From Certhia americana (lineage: Eukaryota; Chordata; Aves; Passeriformes; Certhiidae): a stretch of 64,000 nt of DNA. The position numbers were made by a program, and so were the translations under genes. Below, one piece after another: positions 27,801-40,348 of this stretch; the first letter of the stretch is position 1; every line of letters begins with the position of its first letter. The notes below the pieces were generated by a model. The model did no database searches. It was not told the origin of the DNA and saw nothing but the letters and a program-made list of their open reading frames with translations. The stretch is from NCBI GenBank assembly GCA_018697195.1, contig CM031864.1, forward strand, positions 19,359,316-19,423,315, written 5' to 3'.

Positions 27801-30800
27801 CAAGCAGCATGATGTAAAATCCGAATCTCACAATTAAAGAGATGACTGAAAAATTATTTTCTGCAAGTATATGAAATATCTAATTGAAAATTTGCTTTTG
27901 CAAATATTCATGAAAGTTAATTTCAAGTGCATGTATGCTCATAGAGAGCAAATTCACAAAGTCATAGGCATGATCAATTTGGAGTTAATTTCTGAATTTA
28001 AATGAATATTCATAGACATTTTCAACCATTCGTTTAACTTCAATACAGACTCATCAGCACTCATTTGCACCTAGTTTTTATTAGTGCAAATCAGGATTAA
28101 AAACACTGAAATTGAAAGTTGAGCATGTCTGAAAAATCCTTAAAAATCACAATTAAAACAACCTTTCTTATCTTCAGAATGGAATAAATCTAGCTGTCTT
28201 TTTCTAGCTTCCTTTTCTATCAAAATTTGAGAATGATTTGTTAACTTTTGAAGTTATTGTTCTGCTGTCAGCTAAAGCTATTTATATGCTTTGATACTAA
28301 ACATTCCTTTACATAATGGTGTCTCTTCCTCCCAATTCCTGAAAAATTACTCATCTCCAATACTTTCTTCCACATTTCCTTGAATTCAGTTTAAATGAAG
28401 TTTATAAAACTCTCATAAAATTGTCTATTTCAGGCTGATTTTGAATGCTATCAAGTTGAATATTAAAAATTCTTCCACTTATGAAAAAATTTGATAATCT
28501 CAAGAAAAAGGAGGATTATATTTTAGACAGCAAACTTAAGCAATGGGAGGTCAATGAATTATTGAACCAGTTTCCTAAAGAGCAGCAATAGCCACACTTA
28601 GGTTGCTTACATACTTCATGTTCTCATGTGACTGAAAACTAGTGGGATACCATAACAGTAAAATTGTTGTTTGAAAAGCTTTAGTCATGGAACATTTTTT
28701 CATATCTTATGGTTTATTCTTTCTCTGTTTGAAGAGAACTCAGCAGTTCTTCATTTTATTTGTCTCCAAATTTATCTGGAAACACTGTGATGACCCCTGA
28801 AGCTGTTTAGAAAGATGAGCCTATATTAAAGGTCATATTTTCAAAGACATCCTAGCTGAGTTAGAAGTGTAAAGGTCTATTCTCCTATAGGATTCAAAAT
28901 GTCTAGTCACTTCTAGAAAGGGCATAAATCTGTGACTATTTGACTCTTTTGACTAACATTACTTGATCAGAGCAATGCACAATGACATACACTGAGTTGC
29001 ATCACAAAAGCTAACAAATTATATTAAGAGCTAATCGGGTTTGTGCTCCATGATATCAAACAAAAGCCTTTTCAGAAAGTCCAACAAAGAACCTGATGCC
29101 CATCATTCTTGAAGACTAACCAATCTTTTCTTCCTCCTTTCCCCTGGAAAGATGAAGAAGAGATGTAGAGCAACATCTCTTAAGAATGTCATGGCACTTT
29201 CTGGATGTCACAAATGCAATATTTGCAGTTATTGTTTGCATTTCTATGGTGCTAATTACTTCACTACAAAAGAATTTTCTGGGAAGCATTTGCAACAAAT
29301 GACAAATCTACAAAAAAAAAAAAATATTCTCCCTCCCCTTCTATTTTTGAACCATTTTTCTTAGATTATCCTAACATCTAAAATCAATATTTTTCTCTCT
29401 ACTTATTTTCTTCAGAATCCAGCTTCTGGGCATGTTTTATACAAGGCAAAGTGAAAGGCTTAGCTTTGAAGTCACAGAAAACTCACTGGCCAAGTGTATC
29501 AACAATTCATGGAAATACATGTGAAGGCATAGAGCGGAGAACTGGTACAGATCAGAGGAACTACCCAAGCTGCTGTATCAGTTCAGCTTCATTTATGAAA
29601 AGGAATTGACAAGATACTCTTTATTGGAGTCTTGGATATATTACTTACAGAACAACAGGTCAAACTTTATGAGAAATTTCTGTTGCTGCCTTTTGAGGAT
29701 GCAAAGGCCTCACTGCAGGAGGATCATTTAATTCCCCTGAGATAAGACATTCTCGTTCCATCCTCTTCACCTTTATTTCTTAGATGATATTCACTCTTGT
29801 GCAATAATCTGTAATTATCTACAGCTCTGAAAATACAAACGAAACATGACATTTCCTTAAATCCTTTCCTATTATTAGAATACTGAGAGAGTCAATGCTA
29901 ATTGATTAGCTAAGACATGTCTTAGTGAAGGAAACTGGTTTAACACAGGTCTTAATTTCAATTGCAGAATTCTGCAGTATTCTTTCCCATTCAGCAAAAA
30001 GAATTTTCATCCTTGTCCTCTTTGCTTTCTCATTCGCCCTACAGTCATTTATTCAACTCTGTTGTTGTGAAGATTGCAGTAGCTGTTAGGCTACATGAAG
30101 AAACTGTTATAGGCACACCAAAATAGATGATATGCAAATATACCATTGTGATTCATATGTTTCTTTAGGCTAATTTATATTTTAATGAATTTGATCATTG
30201 GGAATTGAAGTACTTTAGCTTCAGAAATAGAGCTTGTTGAAAACCTTTCACTGAAATACATAAATTTCAAGCAGGTTTTCAGCCAGCTCAAATCACTGTT
30301 GAGATCCTTTATTTAGAGAGCCAACACTTCAATAAATAAGACAGAGATACAACTTTTGTATAATAATCCATATTTTGATATATGAGAGATAGGGATAGCA
30401 GAGAAAGCCATGCCCATGAAAGACAAGCTATTTCTGAGGTACAATGCAGTTATAAACCACAATCTGAAAATTACTCTGAAATCACTTTGCCGTTGTTTTG
30501 TTGCAGGAGTAGCTTCTTTCAGGAGATAATTTAAAGTAATTTGAAAGATGCCATCAAGACTGAATACACAAGTTCTAGTCATAATTGGGAAACACAGAAG
30601 TGGCTCACATGTCCAGCAGAGGCAGGAATAGCCTGATGGGAACATTCATAAGGTGGAAGTGGTCAGTGTTGCAGTCTGGTGTCACCAGAGCTGATCTGAG
30701 GAAGATCGTCCATACCAAAACTCCCACAGATCTGAAAGAACTGTAAAACGAGCATAGCTCTTACATTAGCATACAACAGAATTTTGGTGGGAAAATCCAG

Positions 30801-31959
30801 AACTCAGGATGGTGAAGAGAATTCAGGCACTAATGAAACTGCTTTGGGAAGGGGTGGGCTGTAAGATTTACCCACACAGGCTGTAACAATGACTAGCCAG
30901 TGCCTTCTGAATTCATACTGAAGATTTAAGGCATTCATTTTCCCTGCAAAAAGCCACTGAATTTGAATTTTACCTAGGCTGGATACAGTCCAACATCTGC
31001 AAAATTTAGATTACTATTGGCAACACTCAGCTACAGGAAATCTGAGCTTTTAAAGAAGCCCCTTGCACAACGGACATTTTGGAGCTCTGGCTCATTAGAT
31101 GTGGATTACTGAGCTCACTGCTGCTGGAAAGACTGCGCTGTCATGGTCAAGCCAGAATCATCTGTGGTGGCCGCTGTTGGCGCTTTAAATAGATTACTTC
31201 AGTTTGGATGGAAAGAACATGCAGATTTAAGATCACAATCAGGAGGATAGGGAAAGACAGAATGAGATTAAGAGAGATATCACAGAAAAAACCTCACATG
31301 CTGAAAACAATGGCAGTAAAATCACAATGACAGAACAATCATTTATGTCATACCAGTTTGAGAGAACATCGATTTAAGAGGTGTAATCAGATCCATTTAT
31401 TGCAAGGACTAAAAAAATATGGAAACTGTGAAAGTAAATACAAATACATCCTTTGCTGTATTTTAAACCAGTGGCATGGCTTTACTCAATTAGAATGAAA
31501 TCCATCTTATAAGAAATATCTAATTAGATATGGTAAACTTATTTTATTTTAAAAGAAAGACATTGATGACTCCTAATTATACACATACATGTTCTCTAAG
31601 TAAATTACTCATTGTCTCAGTCATTACGCCCAACATGTCCTTATACAACAGTGGCATCTAGTGGCCAGCGGCCAGGCTCTGCTCCAGCGGGAAGAGAGAC
31701 GGTCAAACGCAGGAGTAAATAATAGACACCACCGGGATTTTTGTTTGTTTAATAGATCGCATTATTTCAGATAACGAAATACTTCGTGGATTATTATTAT
31801 GCTGATGTTAATTTAGCATCCTAGCAGAAGGCAGGAACCGATTGATACTTGGACACCGGGAAAGGGAAAGCCAGTGGATGCAGGGCAAGTCCAATGGAAA
31901 CTAGGGCTGTGCCAGGTGCTTTCTGCCATGCTAGCAACACCGACAAGTGTAGTCTGTCT

Positions 31960-32240
31960 GTGTACCTCCAGATCTGTTCCCTGCAGTCCATTTGGTCCAG
32001 GTTTATCGTTCAGGTTGTGCGAATTTTCGCGGTGAACGGGGCGCTGAGCAGGGCGCTGGGGCAGCCGGCGCAGTCACCTCCTGCATCGGGCTGCTGTGCT
32101 CCACCCGCACCTGGCTGCAGTCAGCACTCCTGCGAGAGCCCCTCTGCTCCCTGTTAGCCACCCATCGGCACACTGGGGAGCACACAGCAGCCTGTGCTGC
32201 CTCTGATTGCAGCACTAGACAGAAAGCGCCCAGCGGAATA
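31960..32240. promoter_or_regulatory. Small CpG-rich patch
   Basis: A short cluster of CpGs, densest at about 32,018-32,130, sits in an otherwise AT-rich interval. Overlapping open frames on both strands (31849-32157 and 31992-32312 plus, 32003-32215 minus) show no recognisable protein. A small unmethylated regulatory island, such as an enhancer or minor promoter, is possible, and so is a chance GC-rich patch. Confidence 0.35.
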
Positions 32241-33440
32241 AATGATTACATCTTACAGACCTGCATCCTGGAAGTATTTGTAATTAATGAGAAACAGACA
32301 AAAATTATGTGATGACAACATGTCCTAAAAACAATGCATCGCCATGGCCCTGAATAACCTGCCATCAGCTGAGCGCTGCATCTACCAGTAAATCTTGTTT
32401 TATGAAAAATCAGAACTTTATATTCTAGAACTAGCTGGAAGTTCTGGATAAAAACATTGTGAGCATACATTCTTGCTACAGATGTCTACCACAGGCTTCA
32501 ATGAAAGCTGTGTTTTAAAAAGTATATGCCTCTGATATCCAATACTGATCTATTGGTCAGACATGCAAACCCAAATAGTATTTCTCAGCTCCTCATTGTA
32601 ACAGGCTACTCCTGTTCCCAGAAAAACCTTGGGGCTTGATACCAGAAGTCCTGACAAATCAGACATCATTGAATTGTCAGACGGGCTAGCTGTGATCTTG
32701 GTTATCTGTGATAACCAAATAAAATTCAGGTTCTGCCTCAATTCACAGAAATGCAGTACTATTTCTGAGAATCTACAAATTCAAATATATTCCTGGCAGA
32801 TTTGAGCCTTTATTTCTTGACAAATAAATATCATAATTGAGATCATTAATTACATTTGGAAGGTCCTTTTTTGCGTGTTCTCAAAAAAAAAACCAAAACC
32901 AAAACCACAATACATTAAACATGGACTTCAAGCATCATCCACTTATTACAACTAGTATTGTCTTATATTTAATTTCTCCTGATCAATGACATTATAGAAA
33001 GACAAAAAGAAAATCTTGTAGAAATCAGCTGCTTTGTCCAGTTTTTGTGAAGGTAAAAGACAAGTCAAGGATTTCATGCACCGAACCTGATCTCTAACCA
33101 GGCTGGGATTTTCCCAATTCCCTGCTGTTGGGTCCCACTTACCCGGCTTTTTCTCTCAATCCAGCCATCCTGAGAAGGGCTGCACTAAGTCAGCATTCTT
33201 CGACTGGATTGTTCCAGTGATCAATAAAGAAAGGACAATGATTTATTTATAACGCAGCAATGCAGCACTGCAAGAATTAGTTCTCTTCTGGAAACGTTTC
33301 CCATTTTACACATTTCCTACAAAAGACTGCACAATAAACTTCAGCATGAATTGCAGTGCAAACCACATTTTAACTGTACTCCTTCATTTGCTTCTTTTTG
33401 AGAAGTATTGTGTGGTTTTGTTGTTTGGCTGTTGGGGTTT

Positions 33441-33452
33441 GGGGGGGGGGGG
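33441..33452. repeat. 12-base G homopolymer
   Basis: A run of 12 G, preceded by GGGGTTT and lying just before the (TTTA)n array. Indel errors are likely here in sequence data. Confidence 0.95.
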
Positions 33453-33466
33453 CATAGGGGTGTGTG

Positions 33467-33467
<1 letters not shown>

Positions 33468-33514
<47 letters not shown>

Positions 33515-33524
33515 NNNNNNNNNN

Positions 33525-33595
<71 letters not shown>
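33468..33595 (+). repeat. (TTTA)n microsatellite with assembly gap
   Basis: A pure tetranucleotide array is interrupted by N bases at 33515-33524. About 47 bases lie before the gap and about 71 after it, without visible interruptions in the units. Reading frames through it give artefactual YLFI repeats. The absence of internal mutations suggests a recently expanded, probably polymorphic locus. Confidence 0.98.
33515..33524. other. Assembly gap (10 N) in (TTTA)n array
   Basis: Ten N bases lie inside the tetranucleotide repeat. The true array length is unknown. Confidence 0.99.
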
Positions 33596-33596
<1 letters not shown>

Positions 33597-34087
33597 AGCT
33601 TGTTGTGTATTGATTTAGCAAGGAACAGGTAATAGCCATATCAATTTTCTCACAGTGAGATGTATTGGTGGAAAAACAATTTTATAACTAAACAGAAATG
33701 ACTGATCTATTGGCTAGTATGAGCTATTCTACTATACATAGATTATAGAGCTGATGTATATAAATAACTTAAGCAAGATCTGTATTTTAGACACACTTCA
33801 ATTAACACAGGCCGTATTGTTAAAAGCAAAAGGACCACATCAGCAGTGTAACACACACTAGAAACTGATATTTTGCATAGGAAATGGGATATATGTCTCT
33901 GAGTTCCATATTATGTTGATTATTACATTTGGGAGAAATAACACTGAGTATTATTATGGCAGCTTGAGAAATAACAATATACCTGAATCTGCAAAAAATA
34001 CAGCTCGTAACAATCTGGGCATACACTCAGTGTTTCAGAAAATCTAAGTGTGACAGAAAGTATGTTTTACATCTTCAAGAAGAGATT

Positions 34088-34112
34088 CCCCCCCCCCCCC
34101 CCTTTTTTGGGG
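34088..34112. repeat. C15-T6-G4 homopolymer string
   Basis: Fifteen C, six T and four G residues run consecutively. The C tract is an unstable, hard-to-sequence element and may be miscounted. Confidence 0.9.
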
Positions 34113-37100
34113 TTGTATGTTTCTTCATAATCATAATTTTGCAATTTAATGTCAGAATGAAGCACAAAAGAGAATTTTTTTCCAACAATTGGAATTGCCA
34201 TGGCAACACCCCAGATCTCAGATAAAGTTTGGTCCTGTACTGATAGTCGCATTAGCATTTGTTTTTGTGCTAAGTGCAATACTGCATGTGAAAAGCACCT
34301 CAGTCTCTCTAGTTATGTATAAGATGTAATTTGATTATTTCAGAAATGAGAAATATAAAATTTGGACAGCCCCATAGAAAGCTTCACCTTTAAAATCATA
34401 TTTTTGAAATGACATAAATCATCAGAAGAAAATTAGGTACAGCTATTGATATTAAAAGCAGTTGTTCACATCTCTAGTCTCACTTATGATGAATCTGAGT
34501 AACTGTCCACTGTCCCCTCTCCAGCAGCCCTTATTGATCTACAGCCTTTGAATTCATACACATATATAAAGAAACTGATGAATTTAAGCAACACCTACTA
34601 AAGAATCAAAGGAGACTATTTTTCCCAGACATATTTATAATTTCCTTATGCTTTTGAAAAAAATCAGTTGATGATAAAGACAGACATTTCTTTTCTGACA
34701 CACACAAATCCTATCTATATCCAATCCAAACTATAAACCCCTTGAAATTACAAATATTCTGTGCTGGCAAATCTACATATCTATAAAACATAGACATGTC
34801 AAAACATTTATAATGTATTCAGGAGGCTTTTTATTCTGAATCATTACTCTGCAGGTTTGTAGAACAACCTACCAGAAACAAAATACAGAGGGACAACCAT
34901 GACTATTTGAGCTGAAACCTGATTCCTTCCCAAGCAAAAAACAAAACCAGGATATACTTTCTCTCATGGTAGCATACAATTCAGATTTCAATCATTGATT
35001 TTTCAAATACTGTAGAGCCAAAGGCTATGTTTCAAAAAAACATGGAAATATCCAGGAGATAACCATAATTGTTCCCAAATAAACTGCCTAACAAACAGAC
35101 AGAGAGCCAAATCATTTATTATGAATTTTAAGAGTTTTGATGACAAAATAGATAGTATAGAAATGCAAGATGAGACTGAAATTCTGTTGCAAAAATGAGA
35201 TTTGAGTGTAAATCATTGGGCAAATGTCATGAACAATAAGAAAAAAGCAATTTGATTATGTGGTCTTGGTATACTCAAGCAGGTACCACATACTCTGTAA
35301 TAAATACAATAAAGAATGTACTACACAACATTTGCAGCTGGAGAGAGAGTAACTCAAATGCAAGATCTGTGTCTCCTTTCTCTTTAAGGGACAGGTAGGT
35401 AAACAACATTGGCTAGGAAAGCATTTTTCAGAAGTCTGACATAAAACAAAGCAGTCATGGCTGTCATTGGAAAGATCCTAAATTCTAACATTTTATGAGT
35501 ATACAGGGTCTGTCTGAAATACATGTTGGTATTTGAAGTGTTACTATTCTCCTGTTCATATTACAGAATTCATGGATCCAGGATGACAAGCTTAACTCCT
35601 CAAATAAAAAACCTGACAAGCTGTAAACTGTATTTAAGGGCAGAATAAGCTAATGACCAAAGCACAAAGCCATGAAAATAAAAAAGCCTAGGAGCAGATA
35701 CTGCTGGCTGTTGAGAGGTTCAATTTCTAAACACCCAGAAGAACTTTTAAGTCTCTCTTCACTTGCCCCAAGAAGTGTACATTATTCTTTCCTGGGTATC
35801 TCAATACCTTCACAAAATAGCACCCTACCCTGACACACAAATCCTTAGAGCTAGGTGAAGAGTCCTGCACCACTTTTGAGATCAACAACCTCCACAGTTG
35901 CAAAATCCACTGGATGAAGTCCTGAGAAGTCAGAAACATGCTGCACCAAAGTCAACTTAAATGTGATTCCTTTTTAATATCTACTGTGGGACACTAAGGA
36001 AGAGAGGAACATTATGCTACAATTCCTCAATACTGTTTAACCTTTTTCTTTATCCTATTAATTTCTACTGTGCAGACTGTGAGCTTTACCCAAATCATCA
36101 TTTGGGTTTACCCCTGCTTTAATGCACAACTTCTAAATTAAGAGACCTTTGTTACGGAAAAGGCAAAGAATTCTGTTAATGCACATGATATTGCACTTTC
36201 CCAAGCAAAATGTTTACTTTGTGCAGGTTAAAACTGGGACTTTTTTGAAGATATTGGCACACTTTAAATCAGCTTTTCCATATTTGACATTGTTAGGTAT
36301 TCCCTGTGATGTGAGGCAAAAAACCAAATTGAGCTATGAAAACTCATTGTTTTGGAGACCATAAGCTGAAACAGAAAACTGGGAGGGAGATGGGAAGACA
36401 GACAGCAGTAAGACTACATCACCAAGCATCTAGGTTTTTTACACATTTCCTTGCTGCCCTACAATTTTTCTAGTAGCTCCTCTTTGAAGGGAATAACACA
36501 TAGGTAGCTGTGTCCCTGGAAGCTCTATCTGCAAGCATACAGTTGTGATTTCCTTATGCAGGGCTGTGTTTTAGTAGCCATTTGAAAGCATTACTGAAAT
36601 ATCCCATTGCACATTATGATGACTCTTGTACCAGTAACTGAAGATGTAGTCCCCAGCAAGTGCCACTTGTGTCAGTGGGGAACAGCTGCTCTGGGAGAAA
36701 AAGCCTGGGGCAGCTGCAGCAGCCATAGGGAAGCAAAGGGAACCAGCAGCTTTGGTCTGACTTGAAATAGGATTCACCTCCTTTAAAGTGTTTATTTGCA
36801 ACCACCTTGCCCAACATTTTTAGAGGAGTCTCCATTTTTACTATTCTTAATTGTTTATTACTTCAGGTGTTTAGATTATTTTGCTAATCTTTCTCCATAC
36901 AAATATATCTATTCCCTTTTAAAAAGTCTATCAGTTTTTTTTTTTAGCATCCAGTATGGGCATACGTGGAAGTTACACATTGAAAAACATATGACACTTT
37001 TCAGCTTGTTCTTGAGCTCTAACAGAGGAAAACCAGAAACCATTGAGATGTCTTTCTTCCCATGCAAAAAATTGAGGGTTTTTTTTTTTTTTTCCATTTT

Positions 37101-37299
37101 AGAAAAAATATTCTGGAATGACAGTTGGAAGCAGTAGTTTCTGAAACCATTTTAAAGAGGTTTACTACAGCCACTGTATATAGTTATAATTACTTCTGTA
37201 GAGAGGGAAGAAAGGACAAAAATAAAATTTATGACAATTCCAAATTCCTCACCTCTTCCTAAAAATCAGGCCTACGTTTCTGATGACTCCTTATTTAGT

Positions 37300-37445
37300 A
37301 GGTTGGGCTAGGAGTCTGCTTCTCATGCTGTCAAAGTTGTGTGTTGTGATATGGAACAGGTCACTTAATCTATATCTGCTGCTCTCCTTCTCCCTTCCTT
37401 AGCTCTCTAATTTATACAGTGAAATATCAGGACAGATTACAACAC
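37300..37445 (+). repeat. Possible MIR-like ancient SINE relic
   Basis: The word AGGTCACTTAATCT near 37,359, followed by a pyrimidine-rich stretch and then a TTTATACAGTGAAAT word near 37,411, follows the order seen in the 3' part of MIR/CORE-type SINEs (GTCACTTAA, then a CTCAGTTTCC region, then CTGTAAAAT). It is strongly diverged. This is pattern recognition only; a profile search could easily overturn it. Confidence 0.4.
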
Positions 37446-39613
37446 TGCTGCCGACACAGCACATAGAAAAATGAAGCATGATCTTTTAAACATAGTATTC
37501 ATTATAACACTGGCATTGGAAACACTTTACTCTTTTACAATGCAAATAAGCACATCTTAGTTATGGAGGTTAAATATACAGATGTCACAAAAGCACAATT
37601 AGAGACAGGCAAATATATGAAGAAACCCAGAAGAATCTGAATGAAGATTAAATTTCATGGGGTAGAACTCTGATCATGAAGGACACTTTCTACACAATGC
37701 ATAATGGAGGGTACAGTGTATTCATTTATATTCCTCAAATGTGTACATTTTCAGTGAGTACAGTTTCAGTAATTAGAAAAGAAATTTGGATGTTAGAGTT
37801 TACATAAATAACAAAATCCATCAAGATGCCTTTTTCTTGTGATTTCGTTTTTCTTTTTATCTGTTTTATAATTTTTAAATTTCCTTTATACAATATCAAG
37901 ATATTAAAGTCCAAATCACCTAGCTATATCACTGGCAAAATAAGTCATATGTCATGCTCAATTTTAGAGTCATTAGCTATCTGTAGACACCGTCTTATGC
38001 AGTGGAGTTAAAAAACCTAGAGAGAAAGACAGAATATATCTGAGGGTAAAAAGCCTTTGTGGGTGTTGATGGGAGTATATGGAAGAAACCAGCAAGAACA
38101 GTGGATAATGGAAGATTGCTAGTGCAGGTAGTGGGCTTATCTATATGACAAATTGATGAAGAATGAGGAGGAAAACTATGTTGATTTAATGCTGGCAATT
38201 TGAAGCATAGGCTGCACAGCTGTTTCAGACAGAAATACTAAGATAAATTCAGAAGCAACCCCTGCTCTGACAGATTAATAAAAGACCAGGAATTATTTGA
38301 GCTTCTTAGAGGAAGGGATCACTAAAGAGCCCCTCAAATACCCAAGATATTGCACATAAGAAGAGAAGAACAGCTCATCCAGTTTTCCTGTCTGTTTCCA
38401 AGAATATGCTTTAAACTGAGTCAAACTTTTCTAGCAGACATGAAAAAATACATATTAGAAGTGAAAAAGTAAAGAACAAAGTGAACACCTGCTACTGATA
38501 TAATTTTAGGAAAAAAAGTCATTGGTAGAGCCTTCAAACAGGATACCTAAAAAAGGATTATCTAACATAATTTTTTAAAAAGCTGTACTGGGTGTTCTGT
38601 TTCAACTCTTTTCTTAAAATCATTACTAGCAATAGGAACATTTATCCAGGTAAAGTGAAGATATAGTAAAAAGATATTGTAAAAAAAGACTTTTTACACT
38701 CCATAAGTCAGACAAACCAACTTCAGGTAAACATTTTCACCAGTACTTTAAACACACCTGTGAACACTAACCCCTCCATTCTCTGGTCAAATACGAAAGG
38801 GCTCCTTCCCCTGGTTCTGCCAGCAGTGTACAATGTGTCCTGCATGCTCACTGCTGGCAGTGTAAGTCTGCACAGTCATTTCAAACATATTTTAGCACAT
38901 TTTACTAAGCAGCCAGCCATGCTTCTTAGCCGGATTTCTGAAAGTTTGATTTACTGACATTATTGTTCAGTTCCAGACAACCCAGCACCATCAGAAAGGT
39001 TACACTGCATCAGCAGCTTTCCACTGCTCTGATCCAGAACCCTTCAGAAAAATTATATGGATTAATTCACGAACCAAAGGATCAGAACTGAGAGTTAGTT
39101 CTGTGTTAGGAGAGAAGGTTCCTATGGAAGAATACTTAGGAAATGTTAAGACTGCAAGGTAGCAGTAAAAAAAAGTAAAAAAAAGAAAAGCAAAACAAAA
39201 CAAAAGTAAGTAGCTTTAGCATCCCTGCCTCCTCCCTCAAAAGAAGGAAATACTTCAGTGTTATGGCTCACTAATGAATTATTCACAGAAAGGTAGAGCT
39301 TTCTTTCCCAGAGGTTACAGCAATGTCAAGTGAAAACATGTCAGTCTGCCAAGAAACACCAGTGGTGGGGAATATTTCAATGGAAGATGACACAATCACC
39401 CCGCTAATGATGTGAGCTCTTTTGGTGAGTCTATCTGAATTACATTCCTACAAAGGATTCCAGGCATTAGCAATAATTTGATATTTAATTCTGGGAAAAT
39501 TTAAAGATTATCAAGCTCCTCCGATCAAACTCAAAAGCCAGGTTTTATTTTACGTTTATCAGCATTGTCTAAGCTTATTATTCATCACACAGCCCTCTTC
39601 CAGCACTCTTTAT

Positions 39614-39618
39614 AGAGT
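39614..39618 (+). repeat. Target-site duplication, left copy (AGAGT)
   Basis: AGAGT directly precedes the TG of the solo LTR and is repeated exactly at 40344-40348. A 5-base duplication is what ERVL-class integration produces. Confidence 0.85.
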
Positions 39619-40343
39619 TGTTGGGGGTTGGGTTGATTTCTTATAGAATTTTTTCCCAGAAGTTGCTAAGAAACTAATAGCTGAGTGCTTTTCGGTACTT
39701 ATGGGTGCTCAGGAACAAACAAAGAAAGCAGCTACACAGAGACATTGATTCCACTTCGCTGGGGGGCAGTTTTTCTCTGCTCTGGGAAAGACGGCCAGGG
39801 CTGCTCGTCTCGGCGAGGCGGAGAGCTCTAACTTTTTCCCTTCACCTCGGACTCCGTCGGACCACCGGTCTCTTCGTGTGTCCCCCCGGGATTTTGGGAA
39901 CCCGTTTCCTCCCTGCCCTGCACCCACAGTTTCTTCAGTTCTGCTCGAGGTCTCCCCACGCTGTTTCTACAGCCCCTGCCAGCCGGGACACTCTTTTCCA
40001 ACAGCTCCAGCCACTGTGAACCCTCGGAATTATCTCACCCTCCTAGAGCTGCCGCTAGCCTATTTGCCTGTGACGGTACTGAGGGGAGTGGGGGGGGGGG
40101 GGTTACCAGAGGAAGAACTGTGACTGACTTGTTGTTTTGGTTTTTTTTTTTTTCTCCTCTAGTTCTGTTTGTTGTCAATATTGTAATTATTGTGAATTTA
40201 CCTTGTTAGACTAACTAGTAAAAAACTGTTATTCCTACCCTCCTTATCGTTGCCTAAGGCCTCTCTTTAAATTTTGGAATTATAACAAAACCCGAGGGAA
40301 GTTCCCCTTTTTCTTTGGTCCCTGTCTTTCCAAAACCAAGACA
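39619..40343 (+). mobile_element. Solo LTR of an ERVL-type endogenous retrovirus
   Basis: This 725-base element starts TGTTGGGGG and ends CCAAGACA, so it has the canonical TG...CA ends. It is flanked by a perfect 5-base direct repeat, AGAGT. The interior, with a CpG-rich middle, a 13-G run at 40090-40102, a T tract and a 3' segment CTAGTAAAAAACTGTTATTCC-like, resembles an LTR family common in songbirds (TguLTR5-like, recalled, not searched). A variant polyadenylation signal, AGTAAA, at 40217-40222 supports a + strand orientation. No gag, pol or env sequence and no second LTR adjoin it, so it most likely formed by recombination between the two LTRs of a provirus. Retained CpGs and the intact duplication suggest a fairly young insertion. 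It lies about 11.6 kb upstream of the SNX7 start codon. Confidence 0.88.
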
Positions 40344-40348
40344 AGAGT
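40344..40348 (+). repeat. Target-site duplication, right copy (AGAGT)
   Basis: Exact copy of the pentamer at 39614-39618, directly after the final CA of the LTR. Confidence 0.85.

Larger units (their letters stand above)
12944..33440. other. Long intergenic interval, no gene recognised
   Basis: About 20 kb of mostly AT-rich single-copy DNA without a recognisable exon, RNA gene or intact transposon. GC-richer, CpG-poor patches lie near 15,600-15,830, 17,560-18,050, 23,500-23,770, 24,680-25,100, 25,540-25,860 and 26,860-27,140. Open frames of 80-160 codons within them match no family I know. Homopolymers include 16 T at 18354-18369 and 13 A at 29312-29324. AT-rich stretches dense in TAAT and TGCAAAT words (about 18,720-19,100, 27,840-28,100 and 31,130-31,830) are candidates for conserved non-coding elements. 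Confidence 0.6.
33596..39613. other. Intergenic AT-rich DNA, no gene recognised
   Basis: No exon series or RNA gene is seen. The interval includes a C15-T6-G4 homopolymer string at 34088-34112 and a MIR-like relic near 37.3 kb. T-runs occur around 36,935-36,946 and 37,079-37,093. Open frames reach about 110 codons and resemble nothing I know. Confidence 0.6.

Noticed and set aside
33346..33618. Open frame with YLFI repeats
   Set aside because: Direct translation of the (TTTA)n microsatellite across an assembly gap.
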